Shown: one piece after another, positions 6,534-11,001 of the stretch
Position numbering within the stretch: position 1 is the stretch's first letter
Layout: each line of letters starts with the position of its first letter
NCBI GenBank assembly: GCA_035776675.1
Contig: DASTWO010000170.1
Span: 1 to 11,001 of the forward strand
Source of the DNA: DASSOY01 sp035776675
Lineage (GTDB): Bacteria > Bacillota > Bacilli > Bacillales > DASSOY01
Length of the DNA stretch: 11,001 bases
Direction of reading: 5' to 3'
Notes under the pieces: generated by a model
What the model was told of the DNA's origin: nothing
The model's input: the letters and a program-made list of their open reading frames with translations, nothing else
Database searches by the model: none
Made by a program: the position numbers and the translations under genes

Positions 6534-6555
6534 CTCAACATGGTGATCGAGTTCA
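6530..6555. repeat. Inverted repeat spanning the yheB stop and the yheA -35
   Basis: TGAACTC at 6530-6536 and GAGTTCA at 6549-6555 are perfect inverted copies with a 12-base spacer. One arm covers the yheB stop codon and the other covers four bases of the yheA -35 box. No T run follows on either strand, so it is not an ordinary terminator. It could be an operator or chance. Confidence 0.4.
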
Positions 6556-7668
6556 TGCGAACAGCTGGATCAAAAGCCCTTGCACAAGCCCGATAACGCC
6601 TCCGAGAAGCGCCCCCAGATACGTGATCATCTTGAACTCGCGCCGCGAAATGGACAGAACCAGTTCCTCAAGCCTGGCTACCGCAAACGTTTCAACCTGC
6701 GTTTTCACTACTTCCTCCAGACGCAGATGCCGGAGCAATTCTCCCACCTTTGCCGTCACTGTTCTTCCGGCCCAATCCACCATTCGGGGAATCCAGGTTT
6801 CAATGACCAAGCTATGATGAGGCGCTGTCCATTCCTTCAGCGGACTTTCAAGCCATTGATTCAACGGCCATTCTTTTTTAACAAATGTTGAAATGTCCGC
6901 CGAAATATTCTCGACCGGAAACTCACCGACCTGTTTCCGCTTCAGTTTCCCCCATTGCGTCTCAAGAAGCTGTTCGATCATATCCCGCAGCATCGGCTTC
7001 CGCAAAAGCTTTGCCAATTCGGCTTGCACCTTATCACCTAAACTGTCGCCTCCGAGGAACATTTGCAGCATATTGCTGAGCATTCCCCTGCCCGACAGGA
7101 ATTGTTCAATCAACAGTTGCAGCTTGAACCTGCCTTCCGGACTTTCCACAAAAAGCGCACCTTCTTCGGCAATATAAGCTGCTAAAGCCGGAATCATTTC
7201 GTCTGCCTTTTCTCTCCATTTACCCGGTATCACTTCTTCTATTGTGTATTCACGCCTGCTCTCAAACACAGCTCGCACGGCCGCTTCAATCTGTCCATCT
7301 GCTTTTTCCTTCAAGCCCGCCACGCCAAATTGGCGTTCCATCAGCTCTTGAAGCGACTCCTCGCTTTCAAGCACCTCACGCGCTTGTTTCTTCGCCCACT
7401 GCAAGACTTCTTCCTGGAAATCTGCATCATGCAGCTTTCGCTGGATGCTCTCCGGTGTCAGCAAATGTTCCATTACCGTTTTCCCAAGTTGTTCAGCTAA
7501 GTCCTCACGACGTTTCGGTATCAAGCCAGGGGTCAACGGCAGCCTCCATCTGCCAATGTAGATCGGATGATAAGGGCGAAACAACATTTTGATCGCCAAC
7601 GAGTTCGTCACGCCTCCGATCAGGGCACCAATTACAATCAAAAAAATAAGCTCGATTAGAATCTCCAT
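6553..7668 (-). CDS. yheB: YheB, DUF445/UPF0754 membrane protein
   Basis: A 371-residue protein; the B. subtilis homologue is about 377. A hydrophobic segment with Gly-rich packing opens the protein (residues 5-20) and leads into the conserved TNSLAIKMLFRP (residues 21-32) and LPLTPGLIPKRR (residues 43-54). A long amphipathic, charged helical middle follows, then a C-terminal Gly-rich membrane segment (about residues 347-371, GALLGGVIGLVQGLL). Both ends are thus in the membrane with a large soluble middle. This is the DUF445/UPF0754 architecture; no biochemical function is established to my knowledge. The start ATG at 7668 has GGAGG at 7679-7683, ten bases away, and a nearer AGGA. It is divergent from the YheC/D cluster and precedes yheA in the same direction. 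Confidence 0.94.
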   Translation of the reverse strand: MEILIELIFLIVIGALIGGVTNSLAIKMLFRPYHPIYIGRWRLPLTPGLIPKRREDLAEQLGKTVMEHLLTPESIQRKLHDADFQEEVLQWAKKQAREVLESEESLQELMERQFGVAGLKEKADGQIEAAVRAVFESRREYTIEEVIPGKWREKADEMIPALAAYIAEEGALFVESPEGRFKLQLLIEQFLSGRGMLSNMLQMFLGGDSLGDKVQAELAKLLRKPMLRDMIEQLLETQWGKLKRKQVGEFPVENISADISTFVKKEWPLNQWLESPLKEWTAPHHSLVIETWIPRMVDWAGRTVTAKVGELLRHLRLEEVVKTQVETFAVARLEELVLSISRREFKMITYLGALLGGVIGLVQGLLIQLFA

Positions 7669-7708
7669 CTATGTCCTGCCTCCACACTCACAATTTCCGC
7701 ATACATCC

Positions 7709-7717
7709 CATAGTATA
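7709..7717 (+). promoter_or_regulatory. Sigma-K-like -10 element for the YheC/YheD cluster
   Basis: CATAGTATA matches the mother-cell sigma-K -10 pattern CATAnnnTA exactly, and an AC dinucleotide at 7690-7691 lies 17 bases upstream where the short sigma-K -35 is expected. A start near 7724 would give a leader of about 125 bases before the ATG at 7849. Late mother-cell expression would suit coat-associated proteins. The match is short, so chance is possible. Confidence 0.35.
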
Positions 7718-7741
7718 CGGTATCAGCGACTGCCCAGCCAA
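7712..7741 (-). promoter_or_regulatory. Sigma-A-like promoter of yheB
   Basis: On the minus strand, TTGGCT (complement of 7736-7741) and TATACT (complement of 7712-7717) are 18 bases apart, matching consensus at four and five of six positions. The start would be near 7705 with a leader of about 36 bases. The -10 box shares six bases with the plus-strand sigma-K-like element. Confidence 0.5.
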
Positions 7742-7834
7742 TCCATAGGGAGGCGTTTGTACTCTGAGAATCGGGATAGGGGCCTCCCCATTAAGAACTA
7801 AATGGCTTTGCTATTAAATCCAACTTCCATCGTC

Positions 7835-7842
7835 AGAAGGTG
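7835..7842 (+). promoter_or_regulatory. Ribosome binding site deciding the first YheC/D start
   Basis: AGAAGGTG, followed by A, matches the 16S-complementary AGGTGA core, and the ATG at 7849 lies six bases after it. The in-frame GTG at 7840-7842 is the end of this site and has nothing suitable upstream, so it is unlikely to be the start. Confidence 0.6.
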
Positions 7843-7848
7843 AATGCC

Positions 7849-9201
7849 ATGTCCCTGATAGAACCTATTATCGTCCAGCCATTGACTGGTGAAACCAACG
7901 AAATTCATTTAAGCCGGCCGCTTTATGAATCGTGGAAACTGGCATCCTTCTCGAATCTTACATTAAAGTGCGGTCCCGTACAACACTCTGTTTCTTGTTT
8001 GCCGAATAACAATGGCGGCTCTCCGCAGTTGATTTGCGATCCTCGGTTATTGCAGAAATTTCATTTGCCTGTGGAACCCCAGCCTTTGAGAATAGCCTTT
8101 GATCCGACAAAAGGCGAACTCCAAATCGGGCCAGTTGTCGCAGTCTTAACTCTCCTCAAAGGAAATGCTTTCGAGGGTTCATTGGTAGCTTATTGCGACG
8201 AATTGACACGTTACAGCGAGAAACAACATGCGCTGCTTTATGTATTTACTTTAAAAGATTGGCGGCGAGACTCTGTCATTGGATACGTAAAGCGACACAA
8301 TTATTGGGACCGACGGGAACTGCCTATTCCTCATGTGATTCACAACCGGATCGGACAGCGAAAACTTGAACAATTACCAGCCACAGAACGTTATTTTCAA
8401 GAAATCACAAATGAAGGAATTGCTTGTTTCAATGCTCGTTTTTTGGACAAATGGGAGGTTCACCAACAACTTGCCTCTCACCCGGATCTCGCACCCTACC
8501 TTCCGGAAACCATTCTGTACGAAAGTGAAAAATCATTGAAAGAGATGACAGAGCGATATTCGAGTGTTTTTTTGAAACCAGCCGCCGGCAGCCAGGGGAA
8601 GCAAATCTTTCGAATTACCCGCAGGGAAAACCATTTTGAATTGGATTACACCACTTTCAGCGGGGACATTGAACGGCAATTTTCCACATTTGAGGAACTG
8701 TATCATACCTTGGTAAGGCGGATTCGACAACAGCAATATATCATTCAACAGGGCCTTTCCTTGCTCGAACATCGGCAATGTCCTCTCGATTTCCGGATGC
8801 TATGCAACAGGCGTCAAACCGATAAATGGACGGTCACCTCAGGGGTGGCCCGGATATCCAATGAAGAACAATTTGTTTCCAATCTTGCCCGCGGCGGAAA
8901 ATCACATTCAATTAAAGAGGTGCTCCAACAAGCCTTTCCAAATAGAGTTGCCAAACAAATTCGGGCACTGCTCGGTGATCTGTCATTAGAGATCGCTGAA
9001 CGGGTCTCGCTCGAAAGTGAAGGTATTTACGGCGAACTCGGTATCGACCTGGCTCTCGATTACCAGGGAAAACCATGGATTCTCGAGGTGAACACAAAAC
9101 CTTCGAAAGACCTTGATCCTTCTCGAGATCAGGCCATTCGCCCGTCAGCTAAAGCTGTGATTGATTATAGCTGTTATCTGGCCGGCTTCTCAAATCCTTA
9201 A
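7849..9201 (+). CDS. YheC/YheD-family ATP-grasp protein 1, endospore coat-associated
   Basis: A 450-residue protein (453 if the GTG at 7840 is used), about the length of B. subtilis YheD (453). The N-terminal half (about residues 1-190) carries LQIGP (91-95), PHVIHNR (161-167), FNARFLDKW (194-202) and YLPET (217-221), also seen in the third gene. The C-terminal half is an ATP-grasp domain. It has LKP with Lys243, the GSQGK loop (247-251), Asp314 in LDFR, Asp400 in GIDLAL and the metal-binding pair Glu413/Asn415 in LEVN. ATP-grasp enzymes join a carboxylate to an amine through an acyl phosphate; no substrate is known to me for this family. No signal peptide is present. The position where the paralogues have Tyr-Asp-Arg reads His-Asn-Arg here. 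It is the first gene of the plus-strand cluster, 20 bases ahead of the next. The product name follows the B. subtilis annotation. Confidence 0.88.
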   Translation: MSLIEPIIVQPLTGETNEIHLSRPLYESWKLASFSNLTLKCGPVQHSVSCLPNNNGGSPQLICDPRLLQKFHLPVEPQPLRIAFDPTKGELQIGPVVAVLTLLKGNAFEGSLVAYCDELTRYSEKQHALLYVFTLKDWRRDSVIGYVKRHNYWDRRELPIPHVIHNRIGQRKLEQLPATERYFQEITNEGIACFNARFLDKWEVHQQLASHPDLAPYLPETILYESEKSLKEMTERYSSVFLKPAAGSQGKQIFRITRRENHFELDYTTFSGDIERQFSTFEELYHTLVRRIRQQQYIIQQGLSLLEHRQCPLDFRMLCNRRQTDKWTVTSGVARISNEEQFVSNLARGGKSHSIKEVLQQAFPNRVAKQIRALLGDLSLEIAERVSLESEGIYGELGIDLALDYQGKPWILEVNTKPSKDLDPSRDQAIRPSAKAVIDYSCYLAGFSNP

Positions 9202-9221
9202 GAAACGCAGGTGACCAACTG

Positions 9222-10322
9222 ATGCCCTCTTTCGGAATCATCACCTTAAATCAAAACCAGGAAGAAAGATATTTCAAGAATATTGGAGAATACGCGGCAA
9301 AACTGGATCTGAAAGTCCATCAATTCGTTCCTAATGCGATTGATCCTTACACAGAGCAAATAACCGGGAAAACCTTTGACCCCGGCAGTGGTACTTGGAA
9401 AGCGGAAACCTTTACGATTCCCGATGTCTTATACGATCGCTGTTTCTACACTTCAAGCCAGGCCTACAAAACCAATGCGCCCATTGTCGAATGGCTGAAA
9501 AATCGGACCCTGTTTCTCGGTTTTGGCTTGCCTAACAAATCCAAGGTCTATCAAGCTCTTCAAAGCGAACCTTATCTCAATTCCTACACCATTGACACAC
9601 TGAGAGCCAGGAAAGCCGATTTCATCATAGAAGAGCTGGAGAAACAAAGAACTTTGCTGTTGAAACCAGAAAACGGGTCACAGGGAAAAGGCATTCTTGT
9701 TCTGAGAAAACAACCTGAAAACTTTACGGTTAAGACGGATAGACGCGGGAAAACCGTGCAAAAGACTTTCTTGCGAAAATCACAATTGAAAAAGTGGCTA
9801 GATACCCAATTGGTTCAAACACCATTTCTAATCCAGCCTTTCCTAAGCGTACAAAACGAGAATCAACAACCCTTTGATATCAGAATCGTAGTCCAGAAAA
9901 ATGCAGACGGAAAATGGATAGAACGCGGGCGTGGAGTTCGAATCGGCAAGGCGGGAGCCATTGTCTCCAATTTACACAGCACGGGAAAGATTGCCGACTT
10001 CAGTCAATGGCTCAAAACCTTTTCGAACACAAAAAGAAGCTTCCTTGAACATGAGATAGCTTCCATCATTGAGCGGGTTCCCCCTTTGCTGGAGTCCTCA
10101 TTCGGCCCATTGTTTGAACTGGGGCTTGATATCGGGATTGATCAGGAAGACGCCGTATGGGTTTTGGAGGCCAATTCCAAACCGGGACATCAAACGATTC
10201 TTCAAAGCGGAGAACTTAACGAGAAAGAAATCGCGCAGGCACCGCTGCAATATGCCCGGTATTTGCTCAAGCAAAAGGAGTTGAAAGATAATGAATCAGT
10301 CGTTGAAACTGCGAAAAACTGA
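9222..10322 (+). CDS. YheC/YheD-family ATP-grasp protein 2, short YheC-like form
   Basis: A 366-residue protein, near the 363 of B. subtilis YheC. It lacks the LxxGP-containing N-terminal domain of its neighbours and instead starts with a compact alpha/beta region (FGIITLNQNQEERYF, residues 4-18). The IPDVLYDRCFY motif (residues 66-76) leads into the ATP-grasp part: LKP with Lys148, GSQGKG (152-157), Asp219 in FDIR, Asp303 in GLDIG, and Glu316/Asn318 in LEANSKP. All expected ATP and metal contacts are present, so it should be an active ligase-type enzyme; the substrate is unknown. The ATG at 9222 follows AGGTGA (9209-9214) by seven bases. The last 32 bases overlap the next gene, whose ribosome binding site lies inside this one, so the two are translationally coupled. 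Confidence 0.88.
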   Translation: MPSFGIITLNQNQEERYFKNIGEYAAKLDLKVHQFVPNAIDPYTEQITGKTFDPGSGTWKAETFTIPDVLYDRCFYTSSQAYKTNAPIVEWLKNRTLFLGFGLPNKSKVYQALQSEPYLNSYTIDTLRARKADFIIEELEKQRTLLLKPENGSQGKGILVLRKQPENFTVKTDRRGKTVQKTFLRKSQLKKWLDTQLVQTPFLIQPFLSVQNENQQPFDIRIVVQKNADGKWIERGRGVRIGKAGAIVSNLHSTGKIADFSQWLKTFSNTKRSFLEHEIASIIERVPPLLESSFGPLFELGLDIGIDQEDAVWVLEANSKPGHQTILQSGELNEKEIAQAPLQYARYLLKQKELKDNESVVETAKN

Positions 10323-11001
10323 ACAAACAACCGGCATAGTTGAACTGCCCGGCCATTACCGCCAGCAAATGACCGAAAGAATCAACTGGCTGGCTTTTTC
10401 AACAAGGCGCACACCATGCCGGGTTGTATTCAGTGATTCCAGGGAAGATATTCTCGTGTCGGAAGATTTGTGGGAGGCATTGCGACTTCCTTATGAAGAA
10501 AACGTTCATCTATTTTGCAAGGATAACACCCTGCATGTCGGTCCGCTTATCGGAATTTTCACCGCGGGTTTCACGGATTATTCGTTGCGTCCTATCGGTG
10601 AACGCACACAATTTTTCGCAAAGTTCTTGTCTGTCGCCGATCAAGTTGGGGCATTTTGCTTCGTTTTTGGCCGGCACCATATTAATTGGGAAGAAGGAAC
10701 AATGAACGGCTTCTTTTACCGGGGGGACGGCTGGCAACAAATCAAGGTCCCATTCCCGGATGTGATTTATGACCGATTGCCGAACCGCAGGACCGAGCGG
10801 CTCATTCGCTTTCAAAGCGTTAAGCGGCAGCTTCAGGACGATTACCTGATTCCATGGTTCAACCCCGGCTTCTTCGATAAATGGCACATGCATGAACTTT
10901 TGCAAACTGACGACCGGGCCTTTCCTTATCTACCGGAAACCTTCTCCAATCCGTCACTTGATACACTGGAGCGCATGCTCGACACATTTAATCGCATCTA
11001 C
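10291..11001 (+). CDS. YheC/YheD-family ATP-grasp protein 3, 3' end outside window
   Basis: The first 237 codons of a third family member, open to the window end in the +1 frame relative to gene 2. The start ATG at 10291 has AAAAGGAG at 10273-10280, ten bases upstream and inside gene 2. Landmarks in order are LHVGP (residues 81-85), PDVIYDR (156-162), FNPGFFDKW (190-198) and YLPET (213-217), spaced almost as in gene 1. It is therefore the long, YheD-like architecture, and an ATP-grasp domain should follow just beyond the edge. That domain is inferred, not seen. The N-terminal 20 residues are unrelated to gene 1. It reads as a normal intact gene, not a fragment. Confidence 0.82.
   Translation, partial: MNQSLKLRKTEQTTGIVELPGHYRQQMTERINWLAFSTRRTPCRVVFSDSREDILVSEDLWEALRLPYEENVHLFCKDNTLHVGPLIGIFTAGFTDYSLRPIGERTQFFAKFLSVADQVGAFCFVFGRHHINWEEGTMNGFFYRGDGWQQIKVPFPDVIYDRLPNRRTERLIRFQSVKRQLQDDYLIPWFNPGFFDKWHMHELLQTDDRAFPYLPETFSNPSLDTLERMLDTFNRIY

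Noticed and set aside
7748..7788. Inverted repeat GGGAGGC / GCCTCCC upstream of the YheC/D cluster
   Set aside because: Only seven base pairs around a 27-base loop with no T tail; a stem this short in GC-containing DNA is easily chance.
10510..10905. A 131-codon open frame on the minus strand
   Set aside because: It lies wholly antisense to the third YheC/D gene, whose protein has clear family motifs, and has no convincing ribosome binding site or recognisable product.

Overview
The window looks like chromosome of an endospore-forming Bacillota, order Bacillales. The gene set is the yhe/yha neighbourhood known from Bacillus subtilis (yheC/D, yheB, yheA, yhaX, yhaO, yhaN). Strong AGGAGG-type ribosome binding sites, sigma-A-like promoters and hairpin-plus-T terminators fit that. 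Base composition is close to balanced and looks even along the window. I see no insertion sequence, tRNA, rRNA, CRISPR array, phage gene or other sign of recent transfer. I cannot name the species.

Layout, left to right. At 1-3001, on the minus strand, are yhaO (SbcD-like metallophosphoesterase) and yhaN (large SbcC/Rad50-like ATPase). Their stop and start overlap as ATGA, and yhaN runs off the left edge. At 3189-3880, on the plus strand, a small YhzD-like gene is followed by a Nudix hydrolase. At 3973-4893, on the minus strand, is a single-gene pheA unit (prephenate dehydratase) with its own promoter and terminator. At 5060-5899, on the minus strand, is a Cof-type HAD phosphatase resembling YhaX, ending in a strong terminator. 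At 6097-7668, on the minus strand, are yheB (DUF445 membrane protein) and yheA (YlbF/YmcA-like helical protein). A good promoter lies directly before yheA, and a double hairpin/terminator follows it. At 7849-11001, on the plus strand, are three consecutive YheC/YheD-family ATP-grasp genes. The second and third overlap by 32 bases, and the third runs off the right edge.

How they work together. yhaO/yhaN form a two-subunit nuclease/ATPase pair, probably for DNA repair and possibly membrane-attached. The YheC/D cluster belongs to a family described as endospore coat-associated. It lies divergent from yheB across a 180-base region with a sigma-A-like promoter for yheB on one strand and a sigma-K-like element for the cluster on the other; the two -10 boxes overlap. 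pheA, the Nudix gene and yhzD sit between yhaX and yhaO, where B. subtilis as I recall it has other genes (hemZ, yhaR, yhaQ, yhaP).

Most of the window is ordinary conserved chromosome. The points most worth a second look are the triple ATP-grasp cluster with diverged N-terminal halves, the overlapping promoter elements between yheB and that cluster, and the GNRA-capped hairpin after yheA. No stretch longer than 300 bases lacks a gene; the intergenic gaps are at most about 200 bases and are covered under the regulatory entries.
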